Assembly (NCBI RefSeq): GCF_013133775.1
Contig: NZ_JABGBO010000011.1
Span: 29,809 to 93,808, forward strand
Direction: 5' to 3'
Origin: Pelistega europaea
GTDB lineage: Bacteria > Pseudomonadota > Gammaproteobacteria > Burkholderiales > Burkholderiaceae_B
DNA length: 64,000 bases
In this document: positions 36,639-45,426 of the stretch, piece by piece
Position numbering within the stretch: the first letter of the stretch is position 1
Layout: every line of letters begins with the position of its first letter
Made by a program: the position numbers and the translations under genes
Notes under the pieces: model-generated
Seen by the model: the letters and a program-made list of their open reading frames with translations, nothing else
The model's database searches: none
What the model was told of the DNA's origin: nothing

Positions 36639-37505
36639 CTACATATGCCTTGCAGTCCAGTCACGAGCAAAGTGTCTAGCAATACGACCAGAGCGTGAGC
36701 CGCGTTGGATAGCCCATTGCAATGCTTCTGTATGGCTTGTTGCAATAAACTCCTCAGGACACCCTAACTCGCGTAACCAATAATCTACGATAGCTAAATA
36801 ATCATCCTGACGAAAAGGATAGAACGATAACCACAGACCAAAGCGTTCAGACAAGGAAATTTTTTCCTCAATGGCTTCACCAGGGTGTACTTCTCCATCA
36901 TCTTGGTAGTGAGTGGAGAGGTTTTCGCTCATATATTCAGGCATGAGGTGGCGACGATTAGATGTTGCATAAACCAATACATTTTCACTGCGTGCTGAGA
37001 TAGAGCCGTCTAGGATAGATTTCAATGCTTTGTAACTCACTTCCCCTTCATCAAAGGACAAGTCATCACAGAAAATGATAAAGCGCTCAGGACGCTGATG
37101 AATTCTATCTACAATATCCCCCAAGTCACCTAAATCGCCTTTATCTACTTCAATCAACCGTAAACCTTGGTCAGCATATTTGGCGAGCATGGCTTTAACC
37201 AAAGAACTTTTGCCTGTGCCCCTAGCCCCTGTCATTAATACGTTATTAGCAGGTTTGCCTTGGACAAAAAAACGGGTGTTAGCATCAATCGCTTGTTTCT
37301 GTTGGTCAATATGTAATAAATCATCTGGCTCAATGACATCAATAACCTTAACCGCTTCTAACCAAGATGTTTCTCCTTTTTTGCGCCAACGAAATGCTTT
37401 GGCGGTCCAATCAGTTTGATTAGGAGTAGGTGGCAGCCATGCTTCTAACTGAGAAAGTACGCACATTGCCTTATTAATGAGTTGTTGTACAGAGTAGTCA
37501 GCCAT
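36639..37505 (-). CDS. DUF815-family AAA ATPase
   Basis: A 288-residue P-loop protein with Walker A GARGTGKSS, Walker B FIIFCDDLSFDE, and a sensor-like CYATSNRR-type stretch (VLVYATSNRRHLMP). Its cellular role is unknown in the family. I begin at MADYSVQQL (37505); the longer frame adds 21 residues with no conserved sequence. It forms a pair with the MutT/ThiE fusion, 11 bases apart, and diverges from ispB. Confidence 0.9.
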   Translation of the reverse strand: MADYSVQQLINKAMCVLSQLEAWLPPTPNQTDWTAKAFRWRKKGETSWLEAVKVIDVIEPDDLLHIDQQKQAIDANTRFFVQGKPANNVLMTGARGTGKSSLVKAMLAKYADQGLRLIEVDKGDLGDLGDIVDRIHQRPERFIIFCDDLSFDEGEVSYKALKSILDGSISARSENVLVYATSNRRHLMPEYMSENLSTHYQDDGEVHPGEAIEEKISLSERFGLWLSFYPFRQDDYLAIVDYWLRELGCPEEFIATSHTEALQWAIQRGSRSGRIARHFARDWTARHM

Positions 37506-37677
37506 GTTTTTTCCAAAAGATAATATTGGGATTAGGATAGCATTTCTTGCTGACAAAACCAAACTCAAACCCTGCGTAGTGATAAATCAGCTTCTTTTTC
37601 CATATTACCTAATGGTGTCGCAGTTTTAGGTAAATGGTGTAGAATATAGCCATCTTATTTTTTAGCATAGGTTTGCT

Positions 37678-38643
37678 GTGAGCGTTCAAGAAATTTTTAG
37701 TCCGATTGCTGCAGATATGCAAGCGGTGGATAGTGTAATTCGTTCGCGACTGAATTCTGAAGTTGTGATGATTCGTACCATTGGTGAATACATTATCAGT
37801 GCAGGTGGTAAGCGTATGCGTCCTGCATTGGTGTTGATGGTAGCCAAGGCACTTGGTTATCAGGGTGATTTACATCATTTATTGGCAGCTGTTATTGAGT
37901 TTATTCATACATCGACTTTACTTCATGATGATGTTGTCGATGAGTCTGATATGCGTCGTGGGCGAGAGACGGCGAATGCAGTATTTGGTAATGCGGCAAG
38001 TGTTCTTGTCGGTGATTACTTGTATTCTCGCTCATTTGAAATGATGGTGGAAGTGGACTCCATGAGAGTAATGCAAATTCTTTCTCAAGCGACAACTGTG
38101 ATTGCAGAAGGAGAAGTGTTGCAATTACTCAATGTCCATGATCCAGATGTGACTGTAGATCGTTATATTCAAGTAGTTCGTTATAAGACAGCAAAGCTAT
38201 TTGAGGCTGCTGCACAGGTTGCTGCAGTGATTTCTGGCGCATCTCCTGAGGTTGAGCAAGCGGTTGCTGCTTATGGGCGACATATGGGCACAGCGTTTCA
38301 ACTCATTGATGATGTACTTGACTACTCTGGCTCTGTAGAAAGTCTAGGTAAAAATGTAGGGGATGATTTACGCGAAGGAAAGCCTACATTACCACTTATC
38401 CGAGTGATGCAAGTTGGCACCGAGGAGCAGCAAACCTTGATTCGTCAGGCGATTGAGACTGGTGAGGCAGATTTTGATGCTGTGGCACAGGCGATTCAGT
38501 CTACAGACGCGTTGGACTATACACGTCAGATGGCAGAGCGTGAATCTCACATTGCTCTTGAGGCTTTAAATTCCCTACCTGATTCTGCATATAAGCAATC
38601 AATGAAGACCCTAGCTCATTTTGCAGTTAGCCGAGATCGTTGA
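37678..38643 (+). CDS. ispB: Octaprenyl diphosphate synthase
   Basis: Builds the C40 side chain of ubiquinone. Both aspartate-rich motifs that bind allylic and isopentenyl diphosphate are present: LLHDDVVDESDMRR and QLIDDVLDYSG. Start is GTG at 37678. The 321 residues are usual. In many relatives ispB stands next to rplU-rpmA-obg; here that cluster is 14 kb away, so a rearrangement separates them. A strong terminator follows. Confidence 0.97.
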   Translation: MSVQEIFSPIAADMQAVDSVIRSRLNSEVVMIRTIGEYIISAGGKRMRPALVLMVAKALGYQGDLHHLLAAVIEFIHTSTLLHDDVVDESDMRRGRETANAVFGNAASVLVGDYLYSRSFEMMVEVDSMRVMQILSQATTVIAEGEVLQLLNVHDPDVTVDRYIQVVRYKTAKLFEAAAQVAAVISGASPEVEQAVAAYGRHMGTAFQLIDDVLDYSGSVESLGKNVGDDLREGKPTLPLIRVMQVGTEEQQTLIRQAIETGEADFDAVAQAIQSTDALDYTRQMAERESHIALEALNSLPDSAYKQSMKTLAHFAVSRDR

Positions 38644-38741
38644 TGTCTATTTGATTGGTAGACTAAATTTTTCAACATAAGGCTTGCTTAAAAAGTCTCC
38701 CCAAAGGCTTAACATAGCACAATAATGTAGCTTAGATACTT

Positions 38742-38768
38742 AAAAACGCCCCTTTTTGGGGCGTTTTT
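38742..38768 (+). terminator. Rho-independent terminator after ispB
   Basis: AAAAACGCCCC (38742-38752) and GGGGCGTTTTT (38758-38768) form a perfect 11-base stem around TTTTT. A-rich and T-rich flanks make it usable from both strands. Confidence 0.85.
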
Positions 38769-38940
38769 ATTGGTTTAAGATGCATATAAGACACAAATTT
38801 CATGAAATAGTTGCTTAAGGCAGACAAGGGTATATCCTAATAAAAATTACATGAGACTTCATGTTAAATTGCAACTCGCGATACCGTCCCATGTCCATGG
38901 GGAGGATTCTTTTACTCACTTTTTTTGAGGATAGTGAATT

Positions 38941-39693
38941 ATGTTAAAGAAAAAACTTGCTGCAGCTTTTCTTGGTGTGACTACTGTTTTCGCACTTTCT
39001 TCTCAAGCATTAGCCAAAGATTTGATTTTGGCCACAGACACAGCATTTGTACCTTTTGAGTTTAAAGAGGGGGATAAATACACTGGTTTTGATATTGACT
39101 TGTTTGCTGCTATTGCTAAAGAAGCAGGTCTTACTTACAAAATTCAAGGTATGGATTTTAATGGTATCGTACCTAGCCTACAAACACGTAATGTGGACAT
39201 GGCCATTGCGGGTATTTCAATTACTGATAAGCGTAAAGCCGTAGTTGACTTCTCTGACCCATATTATGACAGTGGTATCGCTATTATGGTCAAAACAGCA
39301 GATGTAGACAAGATTAAGAGTTTAGACGATCTTAAGGGTAAGAATGTTGCTGTTAAAACAGGTTCAGGTCCTGCTGATTTTGTTAAGAAAAATGCTCCTG
39401 AAGCCAAGCTCAAACTCTTCCCTAACAGCGAGAATATGTTCTTAGATTTACAGTCAGGCGGTTCTGACGCTATTGTGTACGATACTCCTAATCTTCAATA
39501 CTATGTTAAAACAGCAGGTAATGGCAAGGTGGCTGTAAGTGCTATTCTTAACAGTGATGACCACTATGGTATTGCCTTCCCTAAAGGTAGTGACCTAGTT
39601 CCTAAAGTAAACGCTGCTTTGAAGAAAATTCGTGAAAATGGCGAATACGATAAAATCCATGCCAAATGGTTTGGTGAAAAAGCTGCTAAATAA
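38941..39693 (+). CDS. glnH: Glutamine/polar amino-acid ABC transporter binding protein
   Basis: Periplasmic solute-binding protein of family 3. A signal peptide (cleavage after SQALA) precedes the ligand-binding fold with DLILATDTAFVPFEF, GFDIDLFAAIA and the FSDPYYDSG hinge element. The 250 residues and partners with GlnP- and GlnQ-like genes point to glutamine, but histidine, glutamate or arginine relatives look similar. The last codons are partly duplicated 26 bases downstream. The leader has a TCCCATG/CATGGGGA hairpin and a T tract near 38887-38930. Confidence 0.93.
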   Translation: MLKKKLAAAFLGVTTVFALSSQALAKDLILATDTAFVPFEFKEGDKYTGFDIDLFAAIAKEAGLTYKIQGMDFNGIVPSLQTRNVDMAIAGISITDKRKAVVDFSDPYYDSGIAIMVKTADVDKIKSLDDLKGKNVAVKTGSGPADFVKKNAPEAKLKLFPNSENMFLDLQSGGSDAIVYDTPNLQYYVKTAGNGKVAVSAILNSDDHYGIAFPKGSDLVPKVNAALKKIRENGEYDKIHAKWFGEKAAK

Positions 39694-39732
39694 TGTTTAG
39701 CGAGAAGCACACTAAATAGTATTTAGTAAAAA
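39686..39732. repeat. Diverged duplication of the glnH 3' end
   Basis: CTAAATAATGTTTAGCGAGAA (39686-39706, including the last Lys codon and stop) is followed 26 bases on by CTAAATAGTATTTAGTAAAA (39712-39731). All five differences are transitions. The copies are also partly palindromic. Confidence 0.5.
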
Positions 39733-39793
39733 TAGCGGGCAGCGTGTTGATGAAACCGCTGCCTAGATTTTAATACCAACAAAGAAGCTAACG

Positions 39794-40504
39794 ATGGATT
39801 TTGATTTTAGTGTCATTTGGGAAGCACTGCCTGACTTGTGGGTAGGTACAGAACTTACGATAAAGATTACCCTTTTAGGTTTGATTGGTGGTGCTATTGT
39901 GGGGGCTTTGATTGGTATTGTGCGTGCTTATGCCCCGTCTATCTCAGATAGCGAGTTTAGAAGTAGACACCCAGTTGCTGGTGTGGTGCTGCCTGTTCTG
40001 GCGTTTATCGCCCGTTTATATGTGCTACTGATTCGTGGCACCCCTATGGTGGTACAGGTGATGTTTATTTACTTCGCTTTTCCTTTGCTGTTCCAAACTC
40101 GTGTAGATGGAGTCTCTGCTGCCATTGCCACATTAGCAGTGAATTCAGGTGCTTATATCTCTGAAATTGTGCGTGGTAGCTTGCTCTCTGTGCCTAGAGG
40201 TTTATATGAAGCAGGTCTAGCGATGGGCTTACCTTTTCACAAAATTATTGCCAAGATTATCGGCCCTATTGCCTTTCGTCGAATGATTCCTGCTCTAGGT
40301 AATCAATGTATTATCAGTCTAAAAGACACGTCTATCTTTATTGTGATTGGTGTTGCTGAGTTGACTCGTGCAGGTCAAGAGATTATGGCGACCAATTACC
40401 GAGCTGTGGAAATTTGGGGGACTGTGGCATTCCTATACCTGATATTGACAGGAATTATTGCTGCAGTGTTGAGAATCATTGAAAAGAGAATGAGAATACT
40501 ATGA
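39794..40504 (+). CDS. glnP: Amino-acid ABC transporter permease
   Basis: Inner-membrane channel subunit of the glnH-glnQ importer, working as a dimer. The HisMQ-type helices and the cytoplasmic coupling helix with EAGLAMGLPFHKI are present. It has 236 residues, with an insertion near residue 50-65 (ISDSEFRSRHPVAG). The stop overlaps the ATPase start by four bases (ATGA). Confidence 0.94.
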   Translation: MDFDFSVIWEALPDLWVGTELTIKITLLGLIGGAIVGALIGIVRAYAPSISDSEFRSRHPVAGVVLPVLAFIARLYVLLIRGTPMVVQVMFIYFAFPLLFQTRVDGVSAAIATLAVNSGAYISEIVRGSLLSVPRGLYEAGLAMGLPFHKIIAKIIGPIAFRRMIPALGNQCIISLKDTSIFIVIGVAELTRAGQEIMATNYRAVEIWGTVAFLYLILTGIIAAVLRIIEKRMRIL

Positions 40505-41238
40505 GTACTACACCGATTGTTCAATTTAAGCAAGTGGTTAAGAAATTCGGTGATCATACCATTCTTAACGGCGTAGACCTCACTATTCATCAGGGAGAAG
40601 TGGTCGTTGTTATTGGGCCTTCAGGCTCAGGAAAATCGACCTTTTTGCGTTGTATTAATGCACTAGAAACTATCCAGGGTGGAGATTTAATCGTGGGGAA
40701 TCATAGTGTAAAGTCCTCTCCAGAAGAGTTGCGTGCGTTGCGTCGAGAGGCAGGCATGGTATTCCAACAATTTAATCTATTCCCACAGATGACAGCATTA
40801 GAAAATGTCATGTTTGGACCTCGTCAAATTCGCGGCACTAGTAAAGAGCAGGCAAGACAAGAAGCTGAGGTATTGCTAAGAAAAGTGGGTTTAGCAGAGC
40901 GTATGCACCATTATCCTAATGAGCTTTCAGGAGGACAACAACAGCGTGTCGCTATCGCTAGGGCTTTAGCCATCAAACCAAAGCTAATGCTTTTTGATGA
41001 GCCAACATCAGCACTTGACCCAGAATTGCGTCATGAGGTATTAAAGGTGATGCAGGACTTGGCACAAGAGGGGATGACTATGGTAGTGGTAACACATGAA
41101 ATTAGCTTTGCTGAGAAAGTGGGGACAAGGTTACTCTTTATTGATGGTGGTAAGGTGGCACACGATGGCCCACCAAAAGAATTGATTAATAACCCCCCTA
41201 GCCAACGCCTGATTGATTTCTTACAACATGTGAAGTAG
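40501..41238 (+). CDS. glnQ: Amino-acid ABC transporter ATP-binding protein
   Basis: ATPase of the importer. Walker A GPSGSGKST, Q-loop FQQFNLFPQMTALENV, signature LSGGQQQR, Walker B LMLFDEPTSALD and the switch His in THEI are all in place in 245 residues. It is translationally coupled to glnP. Its final codons are copied just downstream, before the terminator. Confidence 0.96.
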   Translation: MSTTPIVQFKQVVKKFGDHTILNGVDLTIHQGEVVVVIGPSGSGKSTFLRCINALETIQGGDLIVGNHSVKSSPEELRALRREAGMVFQQFNLFPQMTALENVMFGPRQIRGTSKEQARQEAEVLLRKVGLAERMHHYPNELSGGQQQRVAIARALAIKPKLMLFDEPTSALDPELRHEVLKVMQDLAQEGMTMVVVTHEISFAEKVGTRLLFIDGGKVAHDGPPKELINNPPSQRLIDFLQHVK

Positions 41239-41276
41239 AGGTTCTTGCTATAGACTTCTTGCACCATGTGAAGTAG
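41215..41276. repeat. Tandem copy of the glnQ 3' end, period 38 bp
   Basis: GATTTCTTACAACATGTGAAGTAG (41215-41238), the end of glnQ, recurs at 41253-41276 with three mismatches and would encode the same DFL-HVK stop. Confidence 0.8.
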
Positions 41277-41309
41277 CCCGTGCTATTAAATATCTCGAAA
41301 TATGTACAG

Positions 41310-41352
41310 AGTCTTAGTAGATGCATAAGTATCTACTGAGACTTTTGTTTTT
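41310..41352 (+). terminator. Rho-independent terminator of glnHPQ
   Basis: A 13-base stem (41310-41322 with 41331-41343, one T-G pair) is followed by a T-rich tail. It lies upstream of ilvD and shows that the long upstream extension of the ilvD frame is not coding. Confidence 0.85.
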
Positions 41353-41407
41353 TAATGATGGTGGTACAATAGTTTCTTATTTGTTTTTATTTCACGGGAA
41401 GATTATT

Positions 41408-43273
41408 ATGCCTGCGTATCGTTCTAAAACCTCCACTCATGGCCGTAACATGGCTGGTGCTCGTGCATTATGGCGTGCTACTGGTATGAAAGATGCTGAC
41501 TTTGGTAAGCCAATTATTGCAGTGGTGAACTCTTTTACTCAGTTCGTCCCTGGGCATGTGCACCTGAAGGACCTTGGTCAGTTAGTGGCTCGTCATATTG
41601 AACAAGCAGGTGGTGTAGCCAAAGAATTCAACACCATAGCGATAGACGATGGTATTGCTATGGGACATGGAGGTATGTTGTATTCACTACCTTCGCGAGA
41701 TTTGATTGCTGACTCTGTAGAATATATGGTGAATGCACACTGTGCTGATGCTATGGTCTGTATTTCAAACTGCGATAAGATTACCCCAGGGATGTTGATG
41801 GCTGCTATGCGTCTTAATATTCCTACAATTTTTGTCTCTGGTGGCCCTATGGAAGCTGGTAAAGTGGTGCTGCCTGGTTCTGAACAAGTGATTAAACTTG
41901 ACCTTGTGGATGCCATGATTAAAGCGGCAGACCCTAATGTCTCAGATGAAGAAACGCACAGTGTTGAGCGAAGTGCCTGTCCAACTTGTGGCTCTTGTTC
42001 TGGCATGTTTACTGCGAATTCAATGAACTGTTTGACTGAAGCACTTGGTTTATCACTCCCAGGTAATGGCACCATTGTGGCCACCCATGCTTTACGCAAG
42101 ACATTGTTCGAGCAGGCTGGCCATTTGATTGTCGATTTGGCCAAGCGTTATTATGAGCAAAATGATGCTAGTGTTTTGCCACGCAGTATTGCAACTAAAG
42201 CGGCTTTTGAAAATGCGATGGTACTTGATGTAGCAATGGGTGGCTCAACCAATACAGTTTTGCACTTGCTAGCGACAGCACAAGAAGCAGGGGTAGATTT
42301 CACGATGAAAGACATTGATGCGATTTCTCGTCGTGTCCCTTGTCTCTGTAAAGTAGCACCTGCGACTAGTAAATATCATATTGAAGATGTTCATCGTGCT
42401 GGCGGTATTTTGGGTATTTTGGCAGAGTTAAATCGAGTTGGACTCATTGATCCTTCAGTAGGCAATATCCACAGTGGTACTTTGGGCAAGGCTATTGCTG
42501 CCTGGGATGTCCGTGCGGATAATGTAAAACCTGAAACATTACAGTTTTATAAGGCAGCACCTGGGGGCGTTCCTACACAAGTTGCATTTAGCCAAAATCG
42601 CTACAATACGGAATTAGATTTAGACCGTGAAAATGGTTGTATCCGTGATAAGGAGCATGCTTATTCGCAAGATGGTGGTTTAGCCGTACTTTATGGTAAC
42701 TTAGCTGAGAATGGTTGTATCGTTAAGACAGCTGGTGTAGATGAGCGTATTCTTAAATTTACTGGCAAAGCAATTGTATATGAAAGCCAAGAAGATGCAG
42801 TTGAGGGTATTCTTAGTGGTGAAGTGAAAGAAGGGCATGTAGTGATTATTCGCTATGAGGGTCCTAAAGGTGGTCCTGGCATGCAAGAGATGCTTTATCC
42901 AACCTCTTACCTCAAATCTATGGGATTAGGTGCCAAGGCAGCATTACTCACAGATGGTCGATTTTCAGGAGGCTCTTCAGGGTTAGTGATTGGTCATGCC
43001 TCACCAGAAGCTGCAGAGGGGGGTAATATTGGCTTGGTGGAGGATGACGATGAAATCCAAATTGATATTCCTAACCGCACAATTCATTTGGCCATCTCTG
43101 CTGATGAGCTAGCTCGTCGCCGTGAAGTGATGAATGGGCGTGGTGAGGCAGCATGGAAACCTGCTAACCGCGAACGCTATGTATCGCAAGCGCTTCAGGC
43201 CTATGCAGCGATGGCAACATCAGCTGATCGTGGTGCTGTGCGTGACTTGAGTCAATTAAAGCGTGTCAAATAA
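41408..43273 (+). CDS. ilvD: Dihydroxy-acid dehydratase
   Basis: Third enzyme of isoleucine and valine synthesis and a source of 2-keto acids for leucine and pantothenate. Iron-sulfur cluster cysteines are visible in CISNCDK and [11 protein letters not shown], and the C-terminal [15 protein letters not shown] loop is conserved. The start [17 protein letters not shown] at 41408 gives 621 residues, near the E. coli 616; the frame upstream crosses the glnHPQ terminator. A TACAAT (41364-41369) could be its -10. Confidence 0.97.
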   Translation: MPAYRSKTSTHGRNMAGARALWRATGMKDADFGKPIIAVVNSFTQFVPGHVHLKDLGQLVARHIEQAGGVAKEFNTIAIDDGIAMGHGGMLYSLPSRDLIADSVEYMVNAHCADAMVCISNCDKITPGMLMAAMRLNIPTIFVSGGPMEAGKVVLPGSEQVIKLDLVDAMIKAADPNVSDEETHSVERSACPTCGSCSGMFTANSMNCLTEALGLSLPGNGTIVATHALRKTLFEQAGHLIVDLAKRYYEQNDASVLPRSIATKAAFENAMVLDVAMGGSTNTVLHLLATAQEAGVDFTMKDIDAISRRVPCLCKVAPATSKYHIEDVHRAGGILGILAELNRVGLIDPSVGNIHSGTLGKAIAAWDVRADNVKPETLQFYKAAPGGVPTQVAFSQNRYNTELDLDRENGCIRDKEHAYSQDGGLAVLYGNLAENGCIVKTAGVDERILKFTGKAIVYESQEDAVEGILSGEVKEGHVVIIRYEGPKGGPGMQEMLYPTSYLKSMGLGAKAALLTDGRFSGGSSGLVIGHASPEAAEGGNIGLVEDDDEIQIDIPNRTIHLAISADELARRREVMNGRGEAAWKPANRERYVSQALQAYAAMATSADRGAVRDLSQLKRVK

Positions 43274-43298
43274 TCCTTTTATTTGAGCAGAGAGTCCG

Positions 43299-43336
43299 GA
43301 CCTTATCCTATAATAGGTGTAAGGTCTGTTTTTTTT
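43299..43336 (+). terminator. Rho-independent terminator after ilvD
   Basis: GACCTTA (43299-43305) and TAAGGTC (43320-43326) form the base of a stem with further pairing inside, and eight T's follow at 43329-43336. Confidence 0.8.
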
Positions 43337-43413
43337 AAGCTACTGAGTAGATGTTGGAGTTTTGAATACGACAGCAATTAGTAAGTGTTTACCTCAATAA
43401 TGGTGGATAAGGA

Positions 43414-45426
43414 ATGATGTATCAGCCCTCTATCGTGATTTTGCCACTATGGTTAGTGTTTATCTATCAACTAGGACTATTGTCTGCTCATCGTTATGTG
43501 ATGGCACGGACATTTGTCCCTCAGGATATTTGGCAAAATGCAGGACATCAGGCGGCCCTTGCACGTATGTTTAATTTAGGGTGGCGATTTGATACTAAAG
43601 TGTTATCTATTGTATTGGGTGTGCCTTTATTGATTGGGAGTATTGCAATCTACTTTACGCCAGCAGTAGCAACTGGGCTGGCAAGTGTCATTGGGGTATT
43701 TTGTCTCATAATTAACGGTATTATTGTGGGCAATTTTTACTATTTTAAAACCTACAATAATTACTATGATATTTTTATGTTTGGGCTAGTTGAGGATGAT
43801 ACCCAGGCTGTTCTTAAAAATATTTATGAAGATTATCCGATTATTCGTCTGTTTGTTGGGGTTCTAGTCAGTGCATTTATACCTGCTTGGTTTCTTTATT
43901 ACGCTATATCACAGCAGTGGTTTTCCAGTGAAAGTATAGTTTGGCAAATCATATTATGTGTGTTAAGTCTTGTGGTGCTTATTTTTGCTGCTAGAGGGTC
44001 AGTGCACTCAAAACCGTTGGGAAGAGGGCATGCACAAGTGAGTACTTTGAGTATTATTAATAAAATGGTGCCAAATGGTCTTACTGCAATGAGTTGGGCT
44101 TGGTCGGATAGGCACAACCAGATTAGCTTTGAGCCTGTAAGCAAGGAAGAAGGGGAACGTTTACTTAAGACTTTTATGGTAGATGTTGTTCAAGCTGAGG
44201 GGGGGGCTGAAACTGTATTAGCGGCAACGGTCCCTCATAATATTTTTCATCACCACACGGCGACCAATGAATACCTAGCACAGCATAAACCACATGTTGT
44301 TTTTGCGTTGATGGAAAGTTTTGCTACGAATTTTTTGATATATGATGATGAACAACACAATGACTTATTAGGCAGGTTACGTCCTTATTGGCAAAAGGAT
44401 TTTGTATTTGAGCGGTTTTGTTCAGACTACAACGGTACAGCCCCTAGTCTAGCAGGCATCTTTTTCCATAGTCATGTTCAAAATATTAGCCAATCTATTG
44501 CACAAAATAAACCCTTAAAAGAGACCCCGTTTGAAGTGTATAAGTCCCAGGGATACAAGACTGCATTTATCACAGCAGGCAATATGATGTGGCGTAATTT
44601 AGCGAATTACCTCCCATTACAAGGGGTAGATGCTATGTATGACCAAAACACCATTATGGAGTGTTTCCCTGAGGCAAAAGATTCTCTCTCCTATTGGGGG
44701 ATTGCAGATGAATATGCTTTTAAAATGGCAGAGAAACTTTTGAAAGAAAGTCAGGAACCCTTATTTATTGCTATTTTATCCATGACCAACCATCCTCCTT
44801 ATGTGCTTCCTTCTCATTATCAGAGCAGGCCATTGCAAGCAGATTGTCTAGTAGGGCGTTATGGTAAGGATGATAAGGAGAGGTTACTCTCTTTGGGTAC
44901 TTACCAATATGCATGTGATGCAATTGGTGGATTTATTCAAGCTATAGAAAAGAGTGCGTTGGCAGAGAATATCGTGATTGCAGTGACGGGTGATCATCAT
45001 GTGCGGGGTGTTTATGCAGATATGCCCAAGGAGTTATTCGCATCCAAGGCAGTACCATTTTTTGTACATCTTTCAGATTCATTGAAAGCTCATTTATCAC
45101 TTGAGTTTGATGCACAACGTTTGGGCTCTCATAAAGATATTATGCCTACCCTATACCATGTGAGTTTGTCAGGAGCGACATATTGGCATGGGGGAGGGAG
45201 TAATCTATTTGCTACCCCTCATATTCGTCCATTTGCCTTTAATGAAACGCTTTTTGCAACAGAGGATTATGTGGTGGATACTTCAGCACAACCTTTGGTG
45301 GCTTATCGCTGGGCAGGCAGCGGATTATTGGTGGGAAGTCCTCACACACTGTCTGAGGCGGAGCACAAGCAGGTGGAGGCTTTCCAACAGTTTTTAGTAT
45401 GGCAGACGAATTATCTGGTGGCTTAA
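43414..45426 (+). CDS. LtaS/MdoB-like phosphoglycerol transferase (sulfatase family)
   Basis: An inner-membrane enzyme with four to five N-terminal helices (to about residue 195) and a periplasmic alkaline-phosphatase-fold domain. Metal and nucleophile residues are seen at E301 (MESFATNF) and T342 (NGTAPSLAG), with GDHH near the C-terminal third. Family members move phosphoglycerol (LtaS, MdoB) or phosphoethanolamine; the FATNF-NGTAPS pattern is of the LtaS/MdoB type. In a Gram-negative the likely target is a periplasmic glucan or surface glycan, which is inference. The stop overlaps the convergent ppc stop by four bases. Confidence 0.85.
   Translation: MMYQPSIVILPLWLVFIYQLGLLSAHRYVMARTFVPQDIWQNAGHQAALARMFNLGWRFDTKVLSIVLGVPLLIGSIAIYFTPAVATGLASVIGVFCLIINGIIVGNFYYFKTYNNYYDIFMFGLVEDDTQAVLKNIYEDYPIIRLFVGVLVSAFIPAWFLYYAISQQWFSSESIVWQIILCVLSLVVLIFAARGSVHSKPLGRGHAQVSTLSIINKMVPNGLTAMSWAWSDRHNQISFEPVSKEEGERLLKTFMVDVVQAEGGAETVLAATVPHNIFHHHTATNEYLAQHKPHVVFALMESFATNFLIYDDEQHNDLLGRLRPYWQKDFVFERFCSDYNGTAPSLAGIFFHSHVQNISQSIAQNKPLKETPFEVYKSQGYKTAFITAGNMMWRNLANYLPLQGVDAMYDQNTIMECFPEAKDSLSYWGIADEYAFKMAEKLLKESQEPLFIAILSMTNHPPYVLPSHYQSRPLQADCLVGRYGKDDKERLLSLGTYQYACDAIGGFIQAIEKSALAENIVIAVTGDHHVRGVYADMPKELFASKAVPFFVHLSDSLKAHLSLEFDAQRLGSHKDIMPTLYHVSLSGATYWHGGGSNLFATPHIRPFAFNETLFATEDYVVDTSAQPLVAYRWAGSGLLVGSPHTLSEAEHKQVEAFQQFLVWQTNYLVA

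Noticed and set aside
41321..41407. N-terminal extension of ilvD
   Set aside because: It starts inside the glnHPQ terminator hairpin; the conserved start is at 41408.
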